Counted from the stretch's first letter, positions 1-10,800 are shown. The stretch: 45,625 nucleotides of DNA from Streptomyces zinciresistens K42 (GCF_000225525.1 NZ_AGBF01000040.1:1-45625), one strand, 5' to 3'. Numbers and translations are program-made. Notes: generated by a model from the sequence alone, not told the origin.

Positions 1-315
1 GGCGCAGCCGCGAGTGCGGGGCGGCGCTCTCGGTCGGTTCCATTCCCGTCCCTCTCACAGCCGGCGGTGCCCACGCCACGCGGCCCACCGCCCGACGACG
101 ACCCCGGGCGGCCCCGCGTTGGAAAACTCCTCCCCCCGCCCTCGACGGTTCTCGTGGAGCAGGGGGTTGCCCCGACCGCAGCTGGGCACGGCAGGCGCAC
201 ATCCCAACAGTAGGCCGCGGATGGCTTCCAGGGGCAGCGGTCGTCGACGGTTGCCCGAATGCGCCCCAGCCACCCGTATGCATCTGGTATGCGCCGATCG
301 GGGGTCCTTCAACCG
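1..315. other. Intergenic stretch downstream of ligA
   Basis: No reading frame here has a convincing start, ribosome binding site or family resemblance. The only local pattern is a repeated GTATGC on either side of position 285. The stretch holds the 3' flank of ligA, and I see no clear terminator hairpin. Confidence 0.5.
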
Positions 316-2523
<2,208 letters not shown>

Positions 2524-3531
2524 TCACTCAGGGTCGTCCGCGAGGGATCTCGCCGCCCGGACGCAGTGGGCGAGAGCCGCACGGGCGTACTGCGGGGAGG
2601 CCCCCGCGAGTCCGCACGACGGGGTGAGGGTGACCGCCTCCGCGAGAAGCCCCGGCGACAGCCCCAGCCTGCGCCACAGCGTCCTGACACCCATGACGCT
2701 ACCGGCAGGGTCCGACAACGGGCCGTCCGTGCCGGGGACGACACCGGCGAAGAGCCGCATCCCCGCTTCCACCGCCTCGCCGATCGTCTCGTCGTCACGC
2801 TCGGTGAGGAGCGAGAAGTCGAAGGAGACCGCCGCCGCGCCCGCCCGGCGCAGCAGGGCGAACGGGACGTCCGGGGCGCACGAGTGCACCACGACGGCGC
2901 CCTCGCGGTGCGCGCCGACGACGTCGCGGAGCGCGGCCTCGGCGATCTGCCGGTCGACCGCGCGGTGGGTGCGGTAGCCGCTGGCGGACCTGACCCGGCC
3001 GCGCAGGACGGCGGTCAGGGAGGGTTCGTCGAGCTGGAGGACGAGCCGGGCGCCGGGCACGCGGCGTGCGACCTCCGCGAGATGCTGCCGCAGCCCCTCG
3101 GCGAGCGAGGCCGCCAGGTCGCGGCAGGCGCCTGCGTCGGACAGGACGGCCTCGCCGTTCCTGAGCTCCAGGGCGGCGGCGAGCGTCCAGGGGCCGACGG
3201 CCTGCACCTTCAGCAGCCCCGTGTAGTCCTGGGTGAACTCCTCCAGGGCGTCGAGGTCCTCCCCCAGCCAGGACCGGGCCCGCCTGGTGTCGCGCCCCGG
3301 CCGGTCGCCGAGCCGCCAACCGCTCGGCTCCACGCGCGCGTAGAGCTCCACGAGCATCCCGGCGGTCCGGCCGGTCATGTCGGCGCCGGGGCCGCGGGCG
3401 GGCAGTTCGGCGAGGTGGGGGAAGTCGTCGAAGGAGCCGGTGACGGTCTTGGCGGCTTCCCGGGCGTCGCCGCCGGGCATCGAGCCGACACCGGTGGCGG
3501 GGGCGAAGGTGGACGGGCTGTTGTCACTCAC
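2524..3531 (-). CDS. Cobalamin-independent methionine synthase-like protein (C-terminal MetE type)
   Basis: The 335-residue protein resembles only the C-terminal, zinc-binding half of MetE, the enzyme that moves a methyl group from methyltetrahydrofolate to homocysteine. The expected thiol-activating zinc ligands are visible: an H-x-C motif (His216, Cys218 in VVHSCAP) and a later Cys306 in PSCGLAG. The N-terminal folate half of full MetE (~750 residues) is absent, so the methyl donor and acceptor are unknown; such short 'core MetE' proteins are common in actinobacteria and archaea. The start is GTG with a weak ribosome binding site. It sits between an SDR gene (50 nt) and ligA (15 nt), probably in one operon. 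The family call is good, but catalysis of methionine synthesis is not shown. Confidence 0.85.
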   Translation of the reverse strand: MSDNSPSTFAPATGVGSMPGGDAREAAKTVTGSFDDFPHLAELPARGPGADMTGRTAGMLVELYARVEPSGWRLGDRPGRDTRRARSWLGEDLDALEEFTQDYTGLLKVQAVGPWTLAAALELRNGEAVLSDAGACRDLAASLAEGLRQHLAEVARRVPGARLVLQLDEPSLTAVLRGRVRSASGYRTHRAVDRQIAEAALRDVVGAHREGAVVVHSCAPDVPFALLRRAGAAAVSFDFSLLTERDDETIGEAVEAGMRLFAGVVPGTDGPLSDPAGSVMGVRTLWRRLGLSPGLLAEAVTLTPSCGLAGASPQYARAALAHCVRAARSLADDPE

Positions 3532-3581
3532 CCGGGAAGCCTATGCAACCGCGCGCGCGAGCCCCCAACCGAGCGGGCCGC

Positions 3582-4271
3582 TCAGCGTCCGGGCCGCACC
3601 GTCAGGTCGTTGACCTCGGCGTCGCCCGGCAGGTCCAGGGCCATCAGGATCGTCGTCGCCACCGACTCGGGGTCGATCCAGCGCGCGGGGTCGTACTCCC
3701 TGCCCTCCTGCTGGTGCACCTTGGCCTGCATCGGGCCGGCCGTGCGCCCGGGGTAGACCGAGGTGACCCGGACGCCGTTGCCGTGCTCCTCGTGGCGCAG
3801 CGAGTCGGCCAGGGCCTTCAGACCGTGCTTGGAGGCGGCGTACGCGGACCAGTCGGCGTGCGCGCTCAGACCGGCGCCGGAGTTCACGAAGAGCACATGG
3901 CCGCGGGCCGCGCGCAGGGACGGCAGCAGGTGGCGGGTGAGTTCCGCCGGGGAGATCAGGTTGACGTTGAGCTGGTGGCGCCAGGACTTCGCGGTCAGGT
4001 CGCCCACCGGGCCGAGGTCGACGACGCCGGCGATGTGCAGCAGGGAGTCCACCCGGTCCGGGAGCGACTGGTGGGAGAAGGCCCAGGAGAGCCTGTCCGG
4101 GTCCGCGAGGTCGCCGACCAGGGTCCTCGCCCCGGGGAACCGGGCGGCCAGTTCCTTCGCGCGGCTCGCGTCGCGCACGTGCAGGACGAGGTCGTCCCCG
4201 CGCGCGTGCAGGCGGCGGGCGACGGCCGCGCCGATGCCGGAGCCCGCTCCGGTGATCACATGGGTAGCCAT
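3582..4271 (-). CDS. Short-chain dehydrogenase/reductase
   Basis: Classical SDR of about 229 residues. The N-terminal Rossmann glycine motif TGAGSGIG binds NAD(P)H, LLHIAGV stands where the NNAG motif normally lies, VNSGAG holds the catalytic serine strand, and YAASKHG is the YxxxK catalytic pair. The substrate cannot be inferred. I chose ATG 4271 because it puts the first beta strand (THVITGAG) at the extreme N terminus as in relatives; an ATG three codons upstream (4280) is equally possible. Neither start has a strong ribosome binding site. It lies in the LOG - SDR - MetE-like - ligA run and is probably cotranscribed. Confidence 0.9.
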   Translation of the reverse strand: MATHVITGAGSGIGAAVARRLHARGDDLVLHVRDASRAKELAARFPGARTLVGDLADPDRLSWAFSHQSLPDRVDSLLHIAGVVDLGPVGDLTAKSWRHQLNVNLISPAELTRHLLPSLRAARGHVLFVNSGAGLSAHADWSAYAASKHGLKALADSLRHEEHGNGVRVTSVYPGRTAGPMQAKVHQQEGREYDPARWIDPESVATTILMALDLPGDAEVNDLTVRPGR

Positions 4272-4298
4272 GCCCGCCATGCTCGCATCAGCGCGGGC

Positions 4299-4838
4299 TC
4301 ACCCGATGCCCCGGCTCTCCTCCAGGTGGGCCAGCGCGCCCACCGGCTCCTCGGCGAAGAAGACCAGGTCGGTCAGCGGGCGGGGCAGGAAGCCCTCGTC
4401 CTCCATGCGGCGGAACTGCTCCTTGAGGCCGTCGTAGAAACCCTCGGTGTTCAGCAGGACCACCGGCTTGTCGGTGTGGCCGTGCTTCTTCAGCTCCAGG
4501 ATCTCGGTCGCCTCGTCGAGGGTGCCGGTGCCGCCGACCATGACCACCACGGCGTCGGCCTTCTCCAGGAGGAGCCGCTTGCGCTCGGCGAGGTCCTTGG
4601 CGACGACCATCTCGTCGACGCCGTCGCGCACCGTGGCGGCAAGGAACTCCACGGAGACCCCGACCAGCCGGCCGCCGGACTCCTGCACGCCGTCGGCGAC
4701 GACCTTCATCAGCCCGACGTCCGAGCCGCCCCACACGAGCGTGTGGCCGCCCTTGCCGAGCAGTTCCGCGAACTCGCGCGCGGGGCGCGTGTAGCGGTCG
4801 TCGAGGTCGGCGGCGGAGAGAAAGACGCAGATACGCAT
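4299..4838 (-). CDS. LOG family protein (TIGR00730-type Rossmann fold)
   Basis: Small Rossmann protein of 179 residues resembling LOG cytokinin-riboside-5'-monophosphate phosphoribohydrolases, which release a free base from a nucleoside monophosphate. It shows the N-terminal strand RICVFLSA, GGSDVGLMKVVADGV, and the signature region VGGTGTLDEATE. The last corresponds to PGGxGTxxE with Pro replaced by Val; the Gly-Gly, Gly-Thr and Glu positions are kept. ATG 4838 begins exactly at the first beta strand; longer in-frame extensions overlap the divergent DUF427 gene. In bacteria the true substrate is often plain AMP or unknown. It is the likely first gene of the run leading to ligA. Confidence 0.88.
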   Translation of the reverse strand: MRICVFLSAADLDDRYTRPAREFAELLGKGGHTLVWGGSDVGLMKVVADGVQESGGRLVGVSVEFLAATVRDGVDEMVVAKDLAERKRLLLEKADAVVVMVGGTGTLDEATEILELKKHGHTDKPVVLLNTEGFYDGLKEQFRRMEDEGFLPRPLTDLVFFAEEPVGALAHLEESRGIG

Positions 4839-4889
4839 GCGGCCACCGTACGCGGGAAGAACCGGCGCCCGGCGGGCGCTTTCCCTGTC

Positions 4890-5213
4890 ATGGCTGACGG
4901 ACACACGATCACGATCGAACAGGTGGACCGGCGGGTACGGGTCGTGCACGGCGACCGGGTGCTCGCGCGGAGCGAGCGGCCCCTCGTGCTGCGCGAGACG
5001 GGCTGCCCCGACCGGTACTACCTCCCGCCCGAGGACGTACGGCTGGACCTGCTGACCCCCTCCGCGACGCGCACCTACTGCCCGTTCAAGGGCACGGCGT
5101 CCTACTGGTCGCTGCCGGACGCGGCGGACCTCGTCTGGGCGTACCCGGACCCGAAGCCGGACGTGGCCGCGATCAAGGACCACCTCTGCTTCTACGACGC
5201 CGAAGTGTCCTGA
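4890..5213 (+). CDS. DUF427 domain-containing protein
   Basis: This 107-residue protein matches DUF427: an N-terminal VRVVHGDRVLARSERPLVLRE segment, PDRYYLPPEDV, a CPFKGTASYWSL core with the conserved Cys-Pro-x-Lys-Gly, and a C-terminal SFYD-like sequence (LCFYDAEV). The fold is a small beta barrel; the biochemical role is not established. It is divergent from the LOG gene with 51 nt between starts, so the two promoters must share this short gap. The ATG was chosen because the domain begins within the first ten residues and upstream sequence in this frame is antisense to the LOG gene. Confidence 0.88.
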   Translation: MADGHTITIEQVDRRVRVVHGDRVLARSERPLVLRETGCPDRYYLPPEDVRLDLLTPSATRTYCPFKGTASYWSLPDAADLVWAYPDPKPDVAAIKDHLCFYDAEVS

Positions 5214-5250
5214 GCGATGACTCCCGCGCCGTACGGCAGTCTCCTGTGGC

Positions 5251-6033
5251 ATGGACAAGAACACCATTTCGGCCGACGGCACGTCTCTCGCCTACGACAC
5301 CGGCGGCGAGGGACCGCTGGTGGTCCTCGTCAGCGGGGCGATGTCCACCGGGGGCACCCTGGCGCCGCTCGCGGTGCCCCTGGCGGAGCGGTTCCGCGTG
5401 GTCGTGTACGACCGGCGCGGGCGCGGCGGGAGCGGCGACACCGCCCCGTACGCGGTGGAGCGGGAGGTGGAGGACCTCGCCGCGCTGATCGGGGCGGAGG
5501 GCGGCGAGGGGGCGCTGTGCGGGGTCTCCTCGGGCGGCGCGCTGGCCCTGGCGGCCGCCGCGGCCGGGCTGCCGGTGCGCCGGGTCGCGGTGTACGAGGC
5601 TCCGTACGCCGACTTCCTCCAGGGCGGCGGCGAGCGGTACGCGGCCTACTCCCGGGAGCTGTCCGAGGCGCTGGGCGCGGGGCGGCGCGGGGACGCGGTG
5701 GAGCTGTTCCTGCGGCTGACCGGCATGGCCGAGCGCACGATCCAGGGGGCGCGCCAGTCCCCCATGTGGGCCGGGATGGAGGCGGTCGCGCCGAGCCTCG
5801 CCCACGACGACGCCGTGATGGGCGACGGACTCGTGCCCCGCGCGCGGCTGGCCTCGGTGCCGGTCCCGGTGCTGGTCCTGGCGGGCGGCGCCTCCCCCGC
5901 GTGGATGCGCGAGGGCGCGCGGGCGGTCGCGGCGGCCGTGCCCGAGGGGACGTACCGCGGCCTGGAGGGGCAGACCCACATGGTGGAACCGGACGTGCTG
6001 GGGCCGGTGCTCGCGGAGTTCTTCGCGCACTGA
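5251..6033 (+). CDS. Alpha/beta hydrolase
   Basis: A 260-residue single-domain alpha/beta hydrolase. Visible parts are LVSGAMSTGG after strand 3 (oxyanion region), YDRRGRGGSGD, the nucleophile elbow GVSSGG with Ser93, a lid region at about 115-190, the strand VPVLVLAGGASP leading to the acid residue, and the C-terminal His243 in QTHMVEP. All catalytic elements are present, so it should be an active hydrolase, but the substrate cannot be inferred. It starts 37 nt after the DUF427 stop on the same strand and is convergent with mnmA; the 106-nt gap is very GC-rich with several short inverted repeats but no T tract. Confidence 0.9.
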   Translation: MDKNTISADGTSLAYDTGGEGPLVVLVSGAMSTGGTLAPLAVPLAERFRVVVYDRRGRGGSGDTAPYAVEREVEDLAALIGAEGGEGALCGVSSGGALALAAAAAGLPVRRVAVYEAPYADFLQGGGERYAAYSRELSEALGAGRRGDAVELFLRLTGMAERTIQGARQSPMWAGMEAVAPSLAHDDAVMGDGLVPRARLASVPVPVLVLAGGASPAWMREGARAVAAAVPEGTYRGLEGQTHMVEPDVLGPVLAEFFAH

Positions 6034-6139
6034 CGCGGTCCCGCGCGCGGGCGGCCGTCCACGAGGACCGGACGGGCGCGCTCACCGGCCGGACGGGGGG
6101 TGGCGCGGGTGGCTGCGCGCCGGCGCGGCCCTGCGGGGG

Positions 6140-7270
6140 TCAGACCGCCGTGGGGGTGGCCCGCACGGTGGACGCGATCGTCGCCGAGCCCACCACGCGC
6201 GTGCCGTCGTACAGGACGATCGCCTGGCCCGGGGCGACCCCGCGCACCGGCTCGGCGAAGGTCACCTCCAGTGCGCCGTCGAGCAGTTCGGCGTGCACCT
6301 CGGTCTCGCCGCCGTGGGCGCGCAGCTGCGCGGTGTAGGTGCCGGGGCCCGTCGGGGCGGCGCCGCACCAGCGGGGCTTGATCGCGCTGAGGGCGGTGAC
6401 GTCGAGGGCGGCGGCCGGGCCGACCGTCACGGTGTTGTCCACCGGCGAGATGTCGAGGACGTAGCGCGGCTTGCCGTCGGGGGCCGGGGTGCCGATGCGC
6501 AGCCCCTTGCGCTGCCCGATGGTGAAGCCGTAGGCGCCGTCGTGGGTGCCGATCCGGGCGCCGGACTCGTCGACGATGTCGCCCTCGGCCCTGCCGAGGC
6601 GGTCGGCGAGGAAGCCCTGGGTGTCGCCGTCGGCGATGAAGCAGATGTCGTGCGAGTCGGGCTTCTTGGCGACGGCGAGACCGCGGCGCTCCGCCTCGGC
6701 GCGGATCTCGTCCTTGGTCGTCAGGGTGTCGCCGAGCGGGAACATCGCGTGCGCGAGCTGCCTGTCGTCGAGGACGCCGAGGACGTAGGACTGGTCCTTG
6801 GCCATGTCGGAGGCGCGGTGCAGTTCGCGGGTGCCGTCCTCGCGGAGCACGACCGTCGCGTAGTGGCCGGTGCAGACCGCGTCGAAGCCGAGCGCGAGCG
6901 CCTTGTCCAGCAGCGCCGCGAACTTGATCTTCTCGTTGCAGCGCAGGCACGGGTTCGGGGTGCGGCCGGCCTCGTACTCGGCGACGAAGTCCTCCACGAC
7001 GTCCTCGCGGAAGCGGTCGGCGAGGTCCCACACGTAGAACGGGATGCCGATGACGTCGGCGGCGCGGCGGGCGTCGCGGGAGTCCTCGATGGTGCAGCAG
7101 CCCCGCGCGCCCGTGCGGAACGACTGCGGGTTCGCGGAGAGCGCGAGGTGGACGCCGGTCACGTCGTGGCCCGCTTCGGCGGCGCGGGCGGCGGCGACGG
7201 CGGAGTCGACCCCGCCGGACATGGCGGCGAGGACGCGGAGGGGGCGGAGGGGCTGCGCGGTGTCAGTCAT
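6140..7270 (-). CDS. mnmA: tRNA-specific 2-thiouridylase MnmA
   Basis: MnmA adenylates uridine 34 in Lys, Glu and Gln tRNAs and replaces the 2-oxygen with sulfur. The 376-residue product has the N-terminal PP-loop SGGVDS (18-23), the first catalytic cysteine Cys108 in [14 protein letters not shown], the second cysteine Cys210 in [14 protein letters not shown] in the linker, and the C-terminal barrel ending [17 protein letters not shown]. The ATG is 16 residues before the PP-loop, as in close relatives. Sulfur must come from a cysteine desulfurase, and one lies 1 kb upstream on the same strand, beyond the plus-strand amidase. It is divergent from the amidase with a 60-nt gap. Confidence 0.97.
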   Translation of the reverse strand: MTDTAQPLRPLRVLAAMSGGVDSAVAAARAAEAGHDVTGVHLALSANPQSFRTGARGCCTIEDSRDARRAADVIGIPFYVWDLADRFREDVVEDFVAEYEAGRTPNPCLRCNEKIKFAALLDKALALGFDAVCTGHYATVVLREDGTRELHRASDMAKDQSYVLGVLDDRQLAHAMFPLGDTLTTKDEIRAEAERRGLAVAKKPDSHDICFIADGDTQGFLADRLGRAEGDIVDESGARIGTHDGAYGFTIGQRKGLRIGTPAPDGKPRYVLDISPVDNTVTVGPAAALDVTALSAIKPRWCGAAPTGPGTYTAQLRAHGGETEVHAELLDGALEVTFAEPVRGVAPGQAIVLYDGTRVVGSATIASTVRATPTAV

Positions 7271-7330
7271 AGCCCCTCCAGGGTAAGGGGGCGCGGGAAC
7301 CAGGGACCCCGGGTATCCGTTGACGATCAC

Positions 7331-7996
7331 ATGGGACGGCGTGACGCTCCGAAGGACGGTGACCGCAGGGTCGGGCGCCGCGCGCTGCTGATCGGCGGGA
7401 CGGCGGCGGCGGTGGGCTCGGCGGTGCTGGCCCGCGACGAGCTGGCGCGGGCGTGGTGGCGGGTGCCGGGCGTGGACAAGCCCCGCAGGCCGGGCGAGGT
7501 CGACTACGCGGGCGCGCGCTGGGTGGCGGCCTCGGAGGCGAACTGGCGGCGGGCGGACCGCCCCGCCGACTACGGCATCGACCGGGTGGTCGTCCATGTC
7601 ACCCAGGGCAGCTTCGCCAGCGCGGTGCAGGTGTTCCAGGACCCGGAGCACGGCGCAGCCGCGCACTACATCGTCCGCAAGGACGGCCGGGTCACGCAGA
7701 TGATCCGCGAGCTGGACGTGGCGTTCCACGCGGGCAACCGCGACTACAACGAGCGCAGTGTCGGCATCGAGCACGAGGGGTTCGTGGAGCGGCCGCAGGA
7801 CTTCACGGACGAGATGTACGAGGCGTCGGCGCGGCTGACGGCCCGGATATGCGCGCGGTACGGCATCGCGGTCGACCGCGAGCACATCGTCGGGCACGCG
7901 GAGGTGCCCGGCACCGACCACACCGACCCCGGTGGGGACTGGGACTGGGACCGGTATCTGAGACTGGTGCGCCGGGCCCGCACCGCGCGCGCGTAG
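7331..7996 (+). CDS. N-acetylmuramoyl-L-alanine amidase, exported
   Basis: A 221-residue zinc amidase of the Amidase_2/PGRP type that cuts the MurNAc-L-Ala bond of peptidoglycan. Residues 13-38 look like an export signal with an RR pair ([16 protein letters not shown]), possibly Tat-dependent. The catalytic domain follows: VVVHVTQG (first zinc His), [16 protein letters not shown], the AFHAGN motif, [10 protein letters not shown], and [13 protein letters not shown] carrying the later zinc His and catalytic residues. The C-terminal RTARA-stop is part of a 30-bp sequence repeated twice more downstream. It is divergent from mnmA and convergent with the cysteine desulfurase, so it is its own transcription unit. 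Confidence 0.93.
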   Translation: MGRRDAPKDGDRRVGRRALLIGGTAAAVGSAVLARDELARAWWRVPGVDKPRRPGEVDYAGARWVAASEANWRRADRPADYGIDRVVVHVTQGSFASAVQVFQDPEHGAAAHYIVRKDGRVTQMIRELDVAFHAGNRDYNERSVGIEHEGFVERPQDFTDEMYEASARLTARICARYGIAVDREHIVGHAEVPGTDHTDPGGDWDWDRYLRLVRRARTARA

Positions 7997-8123
7997 GGCC
8001 CGGGGCCCACTGCTGCCGCACCTCTTTGATGAGGTCGCCCGCACCGCGCGCGCGTAGGGCCCGGGGTCGTACCGCAGGCCGCGGAACGGGGTGAGTTGCC
8101 CGCACCGCGCGCGTAGGGCCCGG
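7976..8123 (+). repeat. Three-copy 30-bp repeat with 31-bp unique spacers at the amidase 3' end
   Basis: Copy 1 (7976-8005) and copy 2 (8037-8066) are identical over 30 bp; copy 3 (8098-8123) lacks one GC dinucleotide and its last bases. The copies start exactly 61 bp apart, and the two 31-bp spacers (8006-8036 and 8067-8097) are unrelated to each other. Copy 1 contains the amidase stop codon. The geometry is CRISPR-like, but there are no cas genes in the window, the repeat does not look like a known streptomycete CRISPR repeat, and copy 1 is coding. A family of 3'-end-associated repeats is an alternative. Confidence 0.75.
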
Positions 8124-8249
8124 ACGCGGCGGCCGGAGGGGCCGGCCTTCCGGGGCGCGGCGCCCGCGCGCCGGGGCGCGGCGGAGACCCGCGGAAGGTC
8201 TCCAGGCCCTGGCGGTGTCGCGACGGGGCGGACGCCGCCCGGCGCGGCG

Positions 8250-9419
8250 TCAGGTCAGGCCCGCCGCACGGGCGCGTTCCACCGCCGGACCGATCGCCGC
8301 GGCGACCGCGTCGACGTCGGCCCGTGTGGAGGTGTGGCCGAGCGAGAAGCGCAGGGTGCCGCGGGCGAGGTCGGGGTCGGTCCCGGTGGCCAGCAGCACA
8401 TGGCTGGGCTGGGCGACGCCCGCGGTGCAGGCGGAGCCGGTGGAGCACTCGATGCCCTGGGCGTCCAGCAGCAGGAGCAGGGAGTCGCCCTCGCAGCCCG
8501 GGAAGGTGAAGTGGGCGTTGGCGGGCAGCCGGCCGCCCGGGGCCGGGTCGCCGCCGAGGATCGCGTCGGGGACGGCCGCACGGACCGCGTCGACCAGGGC
8601 GTCGCGCAGGCCGCCGATCTCGCGGGCGAACCACTCGCGCCGCTCGGCGGCGAGCCGTCCGGCGACGGCGAAGGAGGCGACGGCGGGCACGTCGAGGGTG
8701 CCGGAGCGGACGTGGCGCTCCTGGCCGCCGCCGTGCAGGACGGGTACGGGGCTCCGGTCGCGGCCGAGGAGCAGCGCGCCGATGCCGTAGGGGCCGCCGA
8801 TCTTGTGGCTGGAGACGGTCATCGCGGCGAGGCCGGAGTCGGCGAAGCCGACGGGGACCTGGCCGAACGCCTGGACGGCGTCGGCGTGCAGCGGGACATC
8901 GAACTCCTGGGCCACGTCGGCCAGTTCACGGACCGGCATGAGCGTGCCGATCTCGTTGTTGGCCCACATCACGGTGGCCAGGGCGACGTCGCGGGGGTTG
9001 CGGGCGAGGGCCTCGCGCAGCGCCTCGGGGTGGACCCGGCCGTGGGCGTCGACGGGAAGGTACTCGACCGTGGCGCCCTCGTGCTCGCCCAGCCAGTGCA
9101 CGGCGTCGAGGACGGCGTGGTGCTCGACGGGGCTGGCGAGGACCCGGGTCCGGGCGGGGTCGGCGTCCCGGCGGGACCAGTACAGGCCCTTGACCGCGAG
9201 GTTGTCGGCCTCGGTGCCGCCGGAGGTGAGGACGACCTCGCTGGGGCGGGCGCCGAGGGCGTCCGCGAGGGTTTCGCGGGCCTCCTCGACGGTGCGCCTG
9301 GCGCGGCGGCCGGACGCGTGCAGCGAGGAGGCGTTGCCGACGACGCCCAGCTGGGCGGTCAGCGCCGCCGCCGCCTCCGGGAGCATGGGGGTCGTCGCGG
9401 CGTGGTCGAGGTAAGCCAT
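8250..9419 (-). CDS. Cysteine desulfurase (IscS/NifS-like)
   Basis: A PLP enzyme that removes sulfur from cysteine as a protein persulfide. The 389-residue product has the class-V aminotransferase layout: YLDHAATTP at the N terminus, [34 protein letters not shown], the PLP lysine Lys206 in [10 protein letters not shown], and the persulfide Cys331 in STGSACTAG. There is no scaffold (iscU) gene nearby; the nearest sulfur-using partner is mnmA, so tRNA 2-thiolation is a likely destination, although Fe-S cluster supply is also possible. ATG 9419 starts directly at the first conserved strand; longer in-frame forms have no support. Confidence 0.95.
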   Translation of the reverse strand: MAYLDHAATTPMLPEAAAALTAQLGVVGNASSLHASGRRARRTVEEARETLADALGARPSEVVLTSGGTEADNLAVKGLYWSRRDADPARTRVLASPVEHHAVLDAVHWLGEHEGATVEYLPVDAHGRVHPEALREALARNPRDVALATVMWANNEIGTLMPVRELADVAQEFDVPLHADAVQAFGQVPVGFADSGLAAMTVSSHKIGGPYGIGALLLGRDRSPVPVLHGGGQERHVRSGTLDVPAVASFAVAGRLAAERREWFAREIGGLRDALVDAVRAAVPDAILGGDPAPGGRLPANAHFTFPGCEGDSLLLLLDAQGIECSTGSACTAGVAQPSHVLLATGTDPDLARGTLRFSLGHTSTRADVDAVAAAIGPAVERARAAGLT

Positions 9420-9487
9420 GGTGGGGCCGATTCTAGAGGGCGGCGCCGAGGGACCCCGCCGCGGCCGCCCGAGCGCACGGCCGCCGC

Positions 9488-9766
9488 TCAGAAGCTCCAG
9501 GAGAGCGTGCCGTCCAGCTGCACGAGGACCAGCAGGACCGCCAGGTCGGCGACGCCGAGGCCCATGCCGAGGTACGCGCGGCCCTTGCGGGCGGTGCCCC
9601 GCCACAGCGCGGTCGCGGCCAGGACGATGGCGACCGGGCCGAGGACGGCGTTGAGGACGAGGAGGCCGAGCAGGCCGAGGACGAAGGACGCGACGGCCGT
9701 GCCGTCGGCGTCGCGGCCCCTGGTGCGGGCGGCGGCGCGGCCGGTGGCCGGTGCGGTGAGGTGCAT
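9488..9766 (-). CDS. DUF4190 domain small membrane protein
   Basis: A 92-residue protein with a short hydrophilic N terminus (about 24 residues) followed by two hydrophobic segments, [31 protein letters not shown] and [15 protein letters not shown], separated by [17 protein letters not shown]. This is the DUF4190 pattern: a glycine-rich hairpin between two helices with the turn 'G.a.lG...G'. Function is unknown. A good AGGGAG ribosome binding site lies 8 nt before the ATG. It follows the 50-residue membrane protein by 70 nt on the same strand, and both are divergent from the TetR gene, which may control them. Confidence 0.85.
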   Translation of the reverse strand: MHLTAPATGRAAARTRGRDADGTAVASFVLGLLGLLVLNAVLGPVAIVLAATALWRGTARKGRAYLGMGLGVADLAVLLVLVQLDGTLSWSF

Positions 9767-9836
9767 GGGTGTCAGCTCCCTGGAGAACGGGCGGGCGGTC
9801 GCGGCGGGCCGGTGGGCGGTCGCCGCGTCGGCGGCG

Positions 9837-9989
9837 TCAGCCGCGGCGGGCCCGGCGCTCCCGGGCGGCGAAGACGCCGAGCCAGGCGGCGATCACCGCG
9901 GCGGTGACGGCGGTGAACGCGAGCGGCGCGTGGGCCACGGCACCCAGCAGCACGCCCAGCAGCAGGAGCGCGGCAACGAGGAACATCAT
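9837..9989 (-). CDS. Small (50-residue) membrane protein
   Basis: A short gene supported by a strong ribosome binding site (GGAGGGGG about 8 nt before the ATG) and streptomycete codon use. The product begins MMFLVAALLLLG and continues as two hydrophobic stretches, VAALLLLGVLLGAVA and FTAVTAAVIAAWLGVFAA, ending in a basic tail RERRARRG. This would be a small two-helix membrane protein with a positive cytosolic end. No family recognised. A second ATG directly upstream/downstream (9986) gives nearly the same product. It lies between the DUF4190 gene and the TetR regulator's divergent promoter region, so it is likely a regulated target. Confidence 0.72.
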   Translation of the reverse strand: MMFLVAALLLLGVLLGAVAHAPLAFTAVTAAVIAAWLGVFAARERRARRG

Positions 9990-10040
9990 GGTCGGATCCC
10001 CCTCCGAGATCTCCGGTGTCGGTCTCTCATGTCCAGTTCG

Positions 10041-10126
10041 GTGAACAGTTGTGGCAACAGTCGTTCACTGACTCTGAGTCTAGCGCGGCGCACGGCTTTT
10101 CAATTCCGGAGAACAGTTGTTAACTG
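10041..10126. promoter_or_regulatory. Candidate TetR operator pair
   Basis: Two related dyads lie in the 143-bp gap between the membrane-protein and TetR genes. The first (10041-10068) has GTGAAC/GTTCAC arms; the second (10114-10126) is CAGTT-GTT-AACTG. The decamer GAACAGTTGT occurs in both, at 10043 and 10111. Position next to a TetR gene suggests autoregulation and control of the divergent small membrane genes; this is inference from sequence. Confidence 0.55.
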
Positions 10127-10132
10127 CATGGC

Positions 10133-10759
10133 ATGAGTCACACCCCCGGCGTACGGCAGGCCCGGAAGCGGAAGACCCGGCAGGCCCTGCTGGACGCGGC
10201 GCTGGGACTGCTGGAGGAGCAGAGCCTGAGCAGCCTGGGCCTGCGCGAGGTCACCCGCGCCGTCGGTGTCGCGCCGACCGCCTTCTACCGGCACTTCCGC
10301 TCCACCGCCGACCTCGGGGCCGCCCTCGTCGAGGAGGCGCTCGGCAGTCTGCACCCGACGATCCGCACGATCGTCTCGTCGGTCGGCGACAGTGACCTGC
10401 GCACAGCGCGGGCGGTGGAGCTGATCGCCGGACACGTGGCGGCGCACCCCGCCCATGTGCGCTTCGTCGCCCGGGAGCGGCACGGCGGCGTGCAGCCGGT
10501 GCGCGAGGCGATCCGGGAGCAGTTGGACCTCTTCGCCGACGAGGTGCGGGCCGCGCTCGCGAAGGACCAGGTCTCGGCCGGCTGGAGCGACGACGACCTG
10601 CTGATGCTGGCCCATCTCTACGTGGACCAGATGCTCATCACCGCCTCGCTGTTCCTGGACGCCCTGGAGGCGTCCGAGGAGGAGCGGCAGCGGGTGACGC
10701 GGGCCGCGACCCGCCGGATGCGGCTGATCGGCATCGGACGGGAGCACTGGCTGGACTGA
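10133..10759 (+). CDS. TetR family transcriptional regulator
   Basis: A 208-residue regulator with an N-terminal TetR helix-turn-helix: RQALLDAALGLLEEQSLSSLGLREVTRAVGVAPTAFYRHFRSTADL. The recognition helix region VAPTAFYRHF is textbook. The remaining ~140 residues form the ligand/dimer domain; the sequence around LLMLAHLYVDQMLITASLFLDAL recalls FabR/DesT-like regulators that sense acyl-CoA, but that is only a resemblance. It sits divergent from two small membrane-protein genes and next to a thioesterase gene. The ATG is preceded by a second ATG (10128) in another frame; there is no strong ribosome binding site, since the operator reaches the start. Confidence 0.9.
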   Translation: MSHTPGVRQARKRKTRQALLDAALGLLEEQSLSSLGLREVTRAVGVAPTAFYRHFRSTADLGAALVEEALGSLHPTIRTIVSSVGDSDLRTARAVELIAGHVAAHPAHVRFVARERHGGVQPVREAIREQLDLFADEVRAALAKDQVSAGWSDDDLLMLAHLYVDQMLITASLFLDALEASEEERQRVTRAATRRMRLIGIGREHWLD

Positions 10760-10800
10760 GGCCCCGTCCGGCGGGCGAGGGGTGGCGGCGTCGGGCCGTC

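Noticed and set aside
7976..8123. A genuine CRISPR array
   Set aside because: Spacing is right, but copy 1 is the end of a coding sequence, only two spacers exist, no cas genes or leader are visible, so I report it only as CRISPR-like.
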